A DNA stretch of 64,000 bases from Lysobacterales bacterium. Lineage in GTDB: Bacteria > Pseudomonadota > Gammaproteobacteria > Xanthomonadales > UBA2363. This document shows positions 40,658 through 49,143 of this stretch, one piece after another. How positions within the stretch are numbered: the stretch's first letter is position 1; every line of letters begins with the position of its first letter. Below the pieces are notes generated by a model. That model saw only the letters and a list, made by a program, of their open reading frames with translations. It was not told the origin of the DNA and ran no database searches. The stretch spans positions 81,813 to 145,812 of the forward strand of contig JAHCAT010000012.1 of assembly GCA_019634735.1 (NCBI GenBank), written 5' to 3'. The position numbers were made by a program, and so were the translations under genes.

Positions 40658-43421
40658 TCAAGATCTCGACGTACCCGATCAGCTCCGCTGAATAGCCGCC
40701 ATCGCCATTCGCGGCTCCTTTGTGCCTCAGTTCCCTCTGCAGGGTCGGCTCAACGGCGTGGGTGAACAGATCGTTCCGTTGCTCGGGCCGGAACAGCGGT
40801 GTAGTGGGCGGTGCTTGGAGGAACTTCTCGCACAGGCGCTCGACCGCTGGAACGCGCGTGCCGTCCTGCTTGACAGCGATGGGCTGCACCACCACGCGGC
40901 GCTCGCCCTTGCCAGCGGATGCTTCAACCATCCACAGCGACAGCAGTACCGGCTCGTCGACGTCGCCGGACACGGCGATGCCGACTTCCTCCGGCGGCAA
41001 GCTGCGCCAGCGGCCTAATTCGTCCTGCACCAAGGGGTGATCCAAGCCCATCAGCTGCAGATCGTCCTGATTGGTGGCAGCTTCGCGGCTCAGGGTGAAG
41101 CGGGCGCGGCGCGTGCCTTCGACGGTGACGAGGTCGTAGGTGGCATCGTCCACCTTGACCAGCTTCTGTTGGCGATCCGCGACCGCCGCCGAGAGGAAAC
41201 GCACCAATCGATCCAGACTGGACGACACGTCCGAAAAGGGCTTGTAGTCGTCGAGACTGAATCCGTCGAGGTCTTGGAACAGGTCGAATACCACCTGCCG
41301 CGCCTCGCGGGAGTTCGACAGCGCCGCCTCCAGCTCCACCTGCGTGCGCTTCAGCTCCGGGTCGGACAGCGCCTCCTGATACAGGCGGTCGTAATTCAAG
41401 CGTTCCGACAACTGGCCCAGAATCTGCGCACGCAGGTCTTCGGCCACATTGCCCTGCTCATCCACCTTGCCGACCGTGCGCGCGATCTCGGTCAGCTTCT
41501 CGTCGAGCAGCAGGAAGATGCGGCCTTCGATGGTGTCCGAAAGAACGAGGTTGTATACCTGCGCGGTATGGCTCTGGCCGTAGCGATGAATGCGCCCGAT
41601 GCGCTGCTCCATGTCCATCGGATTCCACGGCAGGTCGAAATTGAACAAGACGCGCGCGAACTGCAGGTTGATGCCTTCGCGCCCCGCCGCCGTGCAGACC
41701 AGCACGCGCGGGCCGTCCTTCAGGCGGAAGCGCCGCTCCGCCGCCACCTTCGCGCCGTGGTCGCCACCCCGTAGCACAGCAACGCCTTGACCGGGGAAGG
41801 TCTGCTCGATCTCGCGGGCGATCATGTCCACCGTGCCGAGGTAGGTAGCGAAGATCACGATCTTCTCGTTGGCGTTCTGACGCCACAGCGTGCCCAAGCC
41901 GTCGAGCAGCTTTTGCATCTTGGTTTCGCGCTCTGCCGGGAACACCCGCAGCAGGTCGCCGATGCGCAGGCGCTCCTCCGGCAAATGCAGATCCACTACC
42001 GCAGACGCGGCTTCCTCGGCGTGCGAGGACGAATATTCGCTGGCGTAAGGGTCAGAGGCCATTTCCAGCGCCTCTTCGTCCAGCTTCTTGACCAGCCGGT
42101 ACTTCAGATCGGCCAGCACGCGGTCCACCTCACTGCGCCCGATGCTGTCGCGCCGCAGTCCGAACTCCTCGTGGATCAGCTCGCGCGCCTCCTCGGTCAG
42201 GCGCTCGCGGCCTTCGATGTCCAGTTCCTTGTCGCGCAGAAACGCCTCGTGCAGCGTCAGCATCAGCAGGCGGCGCTTGAGTGTGCGGCGCACGGCAGCA
42301 AAGCTCGATGCCGCGATCTTCTGGAAGATGGCCATCAGGAAGCCCAGCGCACGCCCCTGGTTGCCTTGGCGGCGCGCAAGGTCGAAGCCGTCCTCCAAGT
42401 ACTCGCGCAGCTTCTCGTAGAACAGCCGCTCGGCCTGGCTCAGCACGAAGGATTCGGTGTGAACCCAGCGCCGTGCGAACAGCGGCGAGCCATCGGGCTG
42501 ACAGGCGTCGGCTTTGGTGCGGCGGAACATCACCGTGTTGAGCCGGTGCCGCTCCTCCAACATCTCCTCGGGGCTTCGGAACAGTGTCGGGTTCAGCAGT
42601 TGCGCCAGCATCCAGAACTGGAAGTGATTGCCCTGGTGTGGCGTGGCCGACAGCAGCACGAGGTCACGCGAGTGATCCTTCAGCGCCTCCGCCAGCTTGT
42701 AGTTCTCGGTCTTGCGCACCTTGCCACCGGTCTTGTAGGCGGTGAGGTGATGCGCTTCATCGAACACCACCAGATCCCAGCGCGGCGCATCCAGCAGGCG
42801 CTTGATGCGCGCCGGGCGCTTCAGTGTGTCGATGCTGGCGATCAGCCGATCGTGCTTGGCGAAAGCGTTGGTCTTGCGGTCGGTGATGTCGCCTTCGGAG
42901 CCGAACACCTCGAAGTCGAGGTTGAACACCTCGTTCAGCTCGCGGTGCCAGTTGTTCACGAGGCCCGCAGGCACCACCATCAGGGCACGGGTCAATTCGC
43001 CCCGACTGGCCAGCTCGCGCAGGATCAGCGCGGTTTCGATGGTCTTACCCAAGCCCACCTCGTCGGCGATCAGGTAGCGCCGGGGTGAGGCGGTGGCGAT
43101 GCGGTGCGTCAGCACCACCTGATGCGGCAGCAGGTCGATCTTGGCCGAGGTCAGCGCCGAGGCGCTTTCCATCACCGGCAGCGCGTACGCCTCGTAGGAC
43201 AGCCACGCCTTGCGCGACCGCTCCGCGCCGCCATCCACGGCGCGCAGGATGCGCTCGGTGCGAGTGAGCTCGCGCCGCAGCGACGCCACCGGCACCCGGC
43301 GTTCGCCGACGCCGAAGAACGCGCGCAAATAGCCGTCACGCGCCAGGTCGAGGACGACACCCTGTCCGTACTCGTGGTGAGTGATGCGTTCGCCAGGTTG
43401 GAACTCAATTTCTGCCGTCAC
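40644..43421 (-). CDS. SNF2-family helicase of a BREX-like operon (BrxHII-like)
   Basis: This is a 925-residue superfamily-2 ATPase. An N-terminal segment FQPGERITHHEYGQGVVLDL precedes the helicase core. Walker A is ADEVGLGKTIET (around 120-130) and the DEAH box is VVFDEAHHLTAY near 222, followed by LLSATPHQGNHFQFWML. The second half carries FATYLGTVDMIAREIEQ, TAAGREGINLQFA, and LPWNPMDMEQRIGRIHRYGQ near 590. It is the last gene of the six-gene operon, 10 bases after the small unknown gene. In related systems such helicases translocate on DNA; here a defence role is inferred from context. Confidence 0.9.
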   Translation of the reverse strand: MTAEIEFQPGERITHHEYGQGVVLDLARDGYLRAFFGVGERRVPVASLRRELTRTERILRAVDGGAERSRKAWLSYEAYALPVMESASALTSAKIDLLPHQVVLTHRIATASPRRYLIADEVGLGKTIETALILRELASRGELTRALMVVPAGLVNNWHRELNEVFNLDFEVFGSEGDITDRKTNAFAKHDRLIASIDTLKRPARIKRLLDAPRWDLVVFDEAHHLTAYKTGGKVRKTENYKLAEALKDHSRDLVLLSATPHQGNHFQFWMLAQLLNPTLFRSPEEMLEERHRLNTVMFRRTKADACQPDGSPLFARRWVHTESFVLSQAERLFYEKLREYLEDGFDLARRQGNQGRALGFLMAIFQKIAASSFAAVRRTLKRRLLMLTLHEAFLRDKELDIEGRERLTEEARELIHEEFGLRRDSIGRSEVDRVLADLKYRLVKKLDEEALEMASDPYASEYSSSHAEEAASAVVDLHLPEERLRIGDLLRVFPAERETKMQKLLDGLGTLWRQNANEKIVIFATYLGTVDMIAREIEQTFPGQGVAVLRGGDHGAKVAAERRFRLKDGPRVLVCTAAGREGINLQFARVLFNFDLPWNPMDMEQRIGRIHRYGQSHTAQVYNLVLSDTIEGRIFLLLDEKLTEIARTVGKVDEQGNVAEDLRAQILGQLSERLNYDRLYQEALSDPELKRTQVELEAALSNSREARQVVFDLFQDLDGFSLDDYKPFSDVSSSLDRLVRFLSAAVADRQQKLVKVDDATYDLVTVEGTRRARFTLSREAATNQDDLQLMGLDHPLVQDELGRWRSLPPEEVGIAVSGDVDEPVLLSLWMVEASAGKGERRVVVQPIAVKQDGTRVPAVERLCEKFLQAPPTTPLFRPEQRNDLFTHAVEPTLQRELRHKGAANGDGGYSAELIGYVEILSRAA

Positions 43422-43431
43422 TCAGCCGCCC

Positions 43432-43929
43432 TCAAGTAATCCGCAGATGGAACAAGCCAGCGGGCCTACCGCCGTCGCGCAGCAGAATCTCCTGCGGGTA
43501 CTCGTTGGCTTGGCCCCACAAGATGCGGCCGAGGTCGATCTGATGCCCGTGGGGCGCGTGGCATAGCCAACCCACCTCATCGGTGGCGGTATTCGCCCTG
43601 ACGCGGCTGTGGCCGCCGGGCAGCCAGAAGACCAGCGCGCCATCGCTTCCCCATTCGTCCTGAAAGGACAGGATGGCGGGCTTGATCGCATCGCCCAGCC
43701 ACGCTTCGGCATCGCCCGGTGTCAGCAGATCGAGGCTGCCATCCAGCCCAGCCACCACCAACGTCCTGCCGCCATTGCTGGGCAGGTCGTCCGGCCAGCT
43801 TCCCTTCGCACGGAGGAACTGGCGCAGGCTCCAGACCTCGCTGGCTGCGCAGATCTGGTTGCGGGCCTCTTCGTCCCACACCCAACTGGTGCCGCGCACC
43901 TGCCAGACCGGGTCGCGCAGTTGTCTCAT
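43432..43929 (-). CDS. Small unknown protein of the BREX-like operon
   Basis: This is a 165-residue protein with no family I recognise. Visible segments are DPVWQVRGTSWVWDEEARNQ at the N-terminus, RTLVVAGLDGSLDLLTPGDA near 55, and ALVFWLPGGHSRVRANTATD near 96. There is no Walker A motif, so it is not an obvious BrxF. Its ATG overlaps the stop of the methyltransferase gene and it ends 10 bases before the SNF2 gene, so it is very likely a required part of the operon. Confidence 0.75.
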   Translation of the reverse strand: MRQLRDPVWQVRGTSWVWDEEARNQICAASEVWSLRQFLRAKGSWPDDLPSNGGRTLVVAGLDGSLDLLTPGDAEAWLGDAIKPAILSFQDEWGSDGALVFWLPGGHSRVRANTATDEVGWLCHAPHGHQIDLGRILWGQANEYPQEILLRDGGRPAGLFHLRIT

Positions 43930-46900
43930 TGTTCGTACTCCCCATCGTCATCGAACAAGGATCCCTGCGCGGGCTGGGGTGCCTGGCTCGCGTGCCATGC
44001 GTTGTGGATGGACACCGCGCGCGAGGCTGCGTTGCGGGTGGTCTGATCCGGGCCGTTGCGGTGCAGCCATTCCAGCAGCGGCTTCAGCGCGACGTGCGGC
44101 TTGAAGTTCTCGTTCTTCAGCGTGTCCGAGGCATTGATGCCGCTGCCGTCGAAGCACGCGCCGATCAGCACCAGCGCCTGATCCAGATCCGACTTGAGAT
44201 TGCGGCGATGCTTGCCCGACCACTCGCGGGCAAAGTCCAGCGGATTGATGCGGGTGAACACCTTGTTCTTCTCCGCGCACCAGCCGCGCTGCACGAACTC
44301 GTCCGGCGTGGTGATCGAGCCCTTCAGGAACTTCTGCAACTGATCGCGCTTCAGCTCAGGCGCGTTGCCGAAGGTGCGCAGGAACTGGCGCGTGATCGGC
44401 TCGGCGTTGACCGGCGGCGCTTCCTTGCCCTTGTCGGCATCCTCGTCGATGAGCTGGTTGATGCCCACCAACGCGTCGCGCACGGAAATCGTGCGGCCTT
44501 CGTCCACGTACACCTTGCCGTAGTGGCGCGAAAAGTACTCCAGCGCCTTGCCGCGCCGGATCACCTGGATGTCGGCTGCAGGCAGACCTTCCTTGGCGTG
44601 GTTCTCCAGCATCGCCTGCAACTGGCGCACGTCGGCCATCACCTCGCGACGCATCCGGCCCCAGCTCACCGGCTTGGGTTCCTCGGTGCGCTTGCGGCAG
44701 ACGTGGATGATGTCGTACTCAATCTTTTGAGAGCCAAATTCTGCCTTTTCGCCTTTGGTTTCATCAGACCGAATAGGATACGTCGCTTCTAGGTAATAGC
44801 CCGCGTCGAACAGGGATTCCAGGACCGCCACCCACGGCTCATCCTCTTTATGATGAAAGGTGAAGGCCAGTATTCCACTCGGTTTGAGCAAGCGGTGTGC
44901 CTCGCGCCAGCACTGGGACAGTAGCCTCTTGTAGAAGCCATTGGGGTCCTCCGGCTCACGGAACTTGTTGGCCACGGCCTCAAGAGACTTGGGCGAATAT
45001 TCGCCGCCAAATATGTCTGGATACTTCCCGTTCAGAACGAGACGAAGCCAAACATAGAAAAAGTCGGCGAGCTCCGAATACTGAATTAGGTCGCCAAACG
45101 GAGGATCGGTGATGACCAGATCGAAACTACCATCGGAAAGCTGCGTCAGCTCCGTGGATGAGCCGCAAAACACTTCGGACTCTGCCACCGGATCGGCCAG
45201 AAACACTTTCTCGCTCTTGCCAGCGATAATTCCTGTCAGTGCAGCATCCTTTCGCTTCAATCCCTCTGCACTAACGACTTCCCAAGGGCGCTGCGCCCAT
45301 GTTCGTCCTTCAACAATGCCTTCCACACTGGATGTCCAGTTGCCACGCCCGAGCTTCGGAAACACGCAGTTTTCAATCACCAGATGTTTGGGCTGGAATC
45401 CTTTGTCTGCAAATGCTGGCTCAGGCGTATCTCGCTGAGAATTCCAGAAGCTGAACATGCACTGGTTCCGAAGATACTGCTGGAATGCCGCGAGCACATA
45501 CTCGCGCACGCTCCAATCGTAACTCCCGACGTTGACAATGGATTTCAGCAATTGGGCGTGAACAAGCAACTGGCGTGGGTTGAACATCGTCCACCAGTGT
45601 GAATGGTGATGTCCCTCCACATCGTGCGGCCCAATTTCTGCGCCGATAGGAATTGCGCTTCGAGGCCAGAAGTCCTTTAGGTCGGCGTCCTTGCGCGCTT
45701 CCCATTCGGCGAACGCGGCGTCGTACTGCCGTGCGTGCCCCACATCGTAGGAAGCGAAGAAGCGCCCGCTGTAGGGTTTGCCTGCGTCATCGCGCTTCGG
45801 CGCGTAGCCCTGGACCGCGTAGGCGGCCATCGGCCCGGTCTTGCCCGTGGCCTTAATGGTGGTCAGCACATCCTGCACCGTGCCGCAGGTCGGGGCCATA
45901 CATGTGTAGTGCGACTTCTTCGGAACCGTTCCATCACCGGATCCAAACGCGACGCCAGTCTCTGGGCACGTTACGAGCTTTGGGATGATCTTCTTCTCTT
46001 TCTCCAGCCCGTTCCTATCAATTTCGATGACGGTTTCCATGCCGCGCACTTCCAGCAGGCGAATCTTTGCCGCGCGCGCCGAATCCCAGCGCGTGGTCGC
46101 CGCCACGTCGTCCTGCGCCGAGCCGCCGTAAGGCTGGCCGTTGGCATCCTGCTTCGCCTCGCCCGCCAGCCATTGCGGATGCACCAGCAGGCTCAGCTCC
46201 ACCTTTTTGTTCTTGCCCTTGCCCAAATTCACCATCGCGGAATGGCCGCAGTGCGGGCAGATCACGCCTTTCCTACGGTCGAGCACGGAGTACGGCGCTT
46301 CGGAGGGCGCGACGTAGAACGGCGCATCGGGTGCCATGCGCGCGGCTTCTTCCTCCACGTCGAAACTCTCGCCACACTTGCCGCAGGTATGCACCCAATG
46401 CTTGACGGTGAGCGTTTTCACCGCCATTACCGGACTGGTCATGATCGGCGTGCGGTGGCCGCAGCCCGTAACTTGGCAGGGCCCGTGCTTGGCCCAGAAG
46501 GTGTAGATGATCTCCGGGCCTTCGTAGCGGTAGTCCTTGCGCTCGTCACGCGGGATGGTGAGCGCGTCGAAGTCGGCAGGCATCGCCTTGTTGCTGGGCA
46601 GGTGCGTCCACTTGCCTTTCTCACCCTGCGGGCCATCGCAGTAGTAGTACGGCATGATCTGCGGCTTCACTTCTGCCTCGATGTCGGCGAGCAGCTTTTT
46701 CACTTGCTCCAGATCGACATTGGCCAGTTCCTGCTTGACCACGAACCACGCGACCGGGTTGAGGTCGTTGCCGACCATCTGCATCCCGAGGCGCGAGCCT
46801 TCGACCAGCGTGGTACCGCCGCCCATGAAGATGTCCGCCACCTTCAGGTGTTTGAACGCACCTTTCTTCTGGTGGTTGGCGTAGTAGTTGTCCCACACCA

Positions 46901-47192
46901 GTTTGGCCGCGTGCGACGGGTCGTCCGGCGCTTTGGTGGCCGCTGCGATCAGCATCGAGCGAAACACGCTGGAACGCCGTCGCGCCCACCACTTCGACAT
47001 CTGGTAGATCGGCTTGCCCGCATTGCCTTCAATGATCGCCACCTGATTGACCGGCAGGATCGGGAAGTCCACCTCGAGACAGGTCTTGGGACGGCTCGGG
47101 TCGTTGAAGTCGACCGTCTCGAGCGCGACCGCCTTGCCTGCGCCAACGGCTTTGGCGACTTCTTGTTGGAGTAGTTCTTTCTTGGTGGCCAT
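43926..47192 (-). CDS. DUF1156 adenine-specific DNA methyltransferase (PglXI-like)
   Basis: This is a 1088-residue N6-adenine methyltransferase of the Zn-ribbon-containing DUF1156 family (COG1743 type). The SAM-binding motif DIFMGGGTT is at 120-128, with VGNDLNPVAWFVV after it. Zinc-ribbon-like cysteine pairs occur at CQVTGCG, CGKCGESF and CPHCGHS. The catalytic DPPF is at 696-699 (LVITDPPFGDLIQYSE). PglXI of BREX type 3 belongs to this family, so it probably marks host DNA. The ATG at 47192 overlaps the TAA of the upstream gene, and the stop overlaps the next ATG. Confidence 0.92.
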   Translation of the reverse strand: MATKKELLQQEVAKAVGAGKAVALETVDFNDPSRPKTCLEVDFPILPVNQVAIIEGNAGKPIYQMSKWWARRRSSVFRSMLIAAATKAPDDPSHAAKLVWDNYYANHQKKGAFKHLKVADIFMGGGTTLVEGSRLGMQMVGNDLNPVAWFVVKQELANVDLEQVKKLLADIEAEVKPQIMPYYYCDGPQGEKGKWTHLPSNKAMPADFDALTIPRDERKDYRYEGPEIIYTFWAKHGPCQVTGCGHRTPIMTSPVMAVKTLTVKHWVHTCGKCGESFDVEEEAARMAPDAPFYVAPSEAPYSVLDRRKGVICPHCGHSAMVNLGKGKNKKVELSLLVHPQWLAGEAKQDANGQPYGGSAQDDVAATTRWDSARAAKIRLLEVRGMETVIEIDRNGLEKEKKIIPKLVTCPETGVAFGSGDGTVPKKSHYTCMAPTCGTVQDVLTTIKATGKTGPMAAYAVQGYAPKRDDAGKPYSGRFFASYDVGHARQYDAAFAEWEARKDADLKDFWPRSAIPIGAEIGPHDVEGHHHSHWWTMFNPRQLLVHAQLLKSIVNVGSYDWSVREYVLAAFQQYLRNQCMFSFWNSQRDTPEPAFADKGFQPKHLVIENCVFPKLGRGNWTSSVEGIVEGRTWAQRPWEVVSAEGLKRKDAALTGIIAGKSEKVFLADPVAESEVFCGSSTELTQLSDGSFDLVITDPPFGDLIQYSELADFFYVWLRLVLNGKYPDIFGGEYSPKSLEAVANKFREPEDPNGFYKRLLSQCWREAHRLLKPSGILAFTFHHKEDEPWVAVLESLFDAGYYLEATYPIRSDETKGEKAEFGSQKIEYDIIHVCRKRTEEPKPVSWGRMRREVMADVRQLQAMLENHAKEGLPAADIQVIRRGKALEYFSRHYGKVYVDEGRTISVRDALVGINQLIDEDADKGKEAPPVNAEPITRQFLRTFGNAPELKRDQLQKFLKGSITTPDEFVQRGWCAEKNKVFTRINPLDFAREWSGKHRRNLKSDLDQALVLIGACFDGSGINASDTLKNENFKPHVALKPLLEWLHRNGPDQTTRNAASRAVSIHNAWHASQAPQPAQGSLFDDDGEYEQ

Positions 47193-48157
47193 TACTTCTC
47201 CTCTACCTCCAACAGGCCGAGCGTGGAGATTCCGAAATAAGATTGCAGAGATGCAGAAAGGGCAATGTGTTGCTGCAACCAAGTCGCCGTCTTCCAAGAT
47301 CTTGTTGCTTTCGCCCCAACGTCTCCTGCGTTCAATCCGGCTTGAAAGAGGCCAAACGCGAGAAAGGAGTTCAGAAAATTAGCGTCTCTCCCAAGGTCTC
47401 CAAGCATGGATCGAATACGACCTACCTCTACTTCGCGTTGCCCTGCTAGCCCCTTACTCTCCGATGACGATTTGACAAACAGCTCCAGGGCTTCGCCGAA
47501 CGGCCTTCCATTCTCCACTGACTCCGGGTCACTGTGGAAAGTAATGTCGCGATGTGAAGTGAACGCATAGCTATGTTTCAAGTGCTTTACCGGCATGTGC
47601 GGCGGTATTGAAATCAGCCGATCGAAAAACGGAAGCCGGCATCTGTCGCGACCGTTTACTGCAACTTTCCTGATTGAAATGTTCGAGCAATGGTAATGAT
47701 GGTCGTGCCATATGCAGCCCGCGTAGAACTGGGGCGGCTCCAACAACTCCATTTCGGTTTTGGTATGGAATGCTGGGGCGACATAGGCCACTGCTGTGGG
47801 ATTCGACTTCCACAATGCATGAAGCACATTGTGCTGCCAGACTTTCGGATTCTTCTTATCGCTCGAATCGTTCGGAACTCTCAACGCAAACGAGTAGAAG
47901 GGCGATGTCGGCCACTTCCTGGATTTGCAGAAGGCATCCCTGCTCTTACGCAGATTACCTCGGCGTACAAAGTCGGAGGTCTTGAATTGACAATAGAAAG
48001 GCGTCAAACCGACGATCATTGCGTCGTAGCCCTTCAGTCGCTCCTCAGAAGGTGAAATCTTCAGCATCCGGTATCGGTTGCCGCTGCTGTAGAACTCATG
48101 AACAAGGAGCCTTTGAACATACAACTCCAGTTCGCTTTCCAGAAACTCGCTCTTCAT
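47192..48157 (-). CDS. Unknown protein with PD-(D/E)XK-like spacing in the BREX-like operon
   Basis: This is a 321-residue protein of lower GC than its operon neighbours and of no family I recognise. Near the N-terminus, Asp45 (YDAMIV) is followed 12 residues later by Gln57-x-Lys59 (YCQFK). That resembles the D...(E/Q)xK core of PD-(D/E)XK nucleases, with a preceding helix containing Glu7, Glu9 and Glu11. A His-rich segment, CIWHDHHYHCSN, lies near 165. The ATG overlaps the stop of pglZ (ATGA) and its TAA overlaps the methyltransferase ATG. The nuclease idea is an inference; a specificity or adaptor role is also possible. Confidence 0.75.
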   Translation of the reverse strand: MKSEFLESELELYVQRLLVHEFYSSGNRYRMLKISPSEERLKGYDAMIVGLTPFYCQFKTSDFVRRGNLRKSRDAFCKSRKWPTSPFYSFALRVPNDSSDKKNPKVWQHNVLHALWKSNPTAVAYVAPAFHTKTEMELLEPPQFYAGCIWHDHHYHCSNISIRKVAVNGRDRCRLPFFDRLISIPPHMPVKHLKHSYAFTSHRDITFHSDPESVENGRPFGEALELFVKSSSESKGLAGQREVEVGRIRSMLGDLGRDANFLNSFLAFGLFQAGLNAGDVGAKATRSWKTATWLQQHIALSASLQSYFGISTLGLLEVEEK

Positions 48158-49143
48158 CGAGTTAGTTCCACGAAAGGCGACAGCACTTCCAGCAGTGACA
48201 GGCCACCATGCGTGAGCGTCGGGTAGCCGCCCTGGCTCCGCCATTTCCTACGGCCCAGGGCCAACAAGTGCGCGCCGTGAGGGCTGTTTATCTGCAATGC
48301 CACGGGTGGCACGAAGGGGCCGGTGTCGCCAGTTCCCGCCTTGCTGCGCGAGCTTCCAAACGTCTGCTTGAGAAACTGGCCGACGTCGCCGTCGGCGTCA
48401 GGGAAGTAGCCGGTGGCCGCGTAGCCGTGATCGGAGGTGATGACCAGCCGCCGCCCGGTAGCGAGGCGCTCGACGAAGGCCCAGAAGTCATCGCTGGACA
48501 ACTGCTCGGCCACGTCCTTGGTCAGCGGCTCCAGCCCCTGGCCTGCGCCGGAGCCGTCGTGGAGCTTGGCGTCGGGCCAGTGGTGCCAGAAAATCTGGTT
48601 AGGCGCGCTGTTGATCAGCGCTTCGCAGTCCTTCCACGGCAAGTCCAGGGTTTCGGTGTTGGCGGCTTGCAGCTTGTGCGCGAGACCACCACCGTTGTTC
48701 TGGAGTTTGCTGCGGCTGGCAAAGCCGAGCGCGCGGGCGAATTCATCGGTTTCGCCGGGCAGTTCGGACGCGCAGGCAGCGACCTCGTGCGTGGTGAAGC
48801 CGCGCTCCTTCGCGCCCTGCAACAGCCACGGTAGCTCGCGCAGGGAAAGGCCGTCGAGGATCAGCACCGCCTTGGCGCTGAAGGGTTCGGCCCACCAGCG
48901 CATCAAGCGTTCCGAGGTACGTTCCACGCTGTCGCCGAAGGCTGGCCACAAGTCCCAGCCGCTGGAGGAGAGGAACAGATCCAGTGCGCCGATTTCGCGG
49001 TCGCGCCGCACGACCTCGCTGGCCGCATTGCCTGCGGCCAGCGGCTTTTTGGCGATCTCAATAGCCTGATCGACGATGACGCGCCAAGCATCGGCGTCGG
49101 AGCCTTGGGTCAGGGCCTGCAAGGCGCTGGCAGTCAGGGCCAT
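48154..49143 (-). CDS. pglZ: PglZ-domain protein
   Basis: This is a 329-residue protein with the alkaline-phosphatase-like PglZ pattern: AVLILDGLSLRELPWLL near 92, VITSDHGYAATGYFPD near 235, and YPTLTHGGLSLLEVLSPFVE at the C-terminus, where metal-binding Asp/His residues are expected. It is shorter than many PglZ proteins (600 or more residues), so an N-terminal part is absent. The start ATG at 49143 shares a base with the TGA of the DUF499 gene; a TTG one codon earlier is less likely. PglZ is a hallmark of BREX/Pgl defence. Confidence 0.9.
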   Translation of the reverse strand: MALTASALQALTQGSDADAWRVIVDQAIEIAKKPLAAGNAASEVVRRDREIGALDLFLSSSGWDLWPAFGDSVERTSERLMRWWAEPFSAKAVLILDGLSLRELPWLLQGAKERGFTTHEVAACASELPGETDEFARALGFASRSKLQNNGGGLAHKLQAANTETLDLPWKDCEALINSAPNQIFWHHWPDAKLHDGSGAGQGLEPLTKDVAEQLSSDDFWAFVERLATGRRLVITSDHGYAATGYFPDADGDVGQFLKQTFGSSRSKAGTGDTGPFVPPVALQINSPHGAHLLALGRRKWRSQGGYPTLTHGGLSLLEVLSPFVELTR

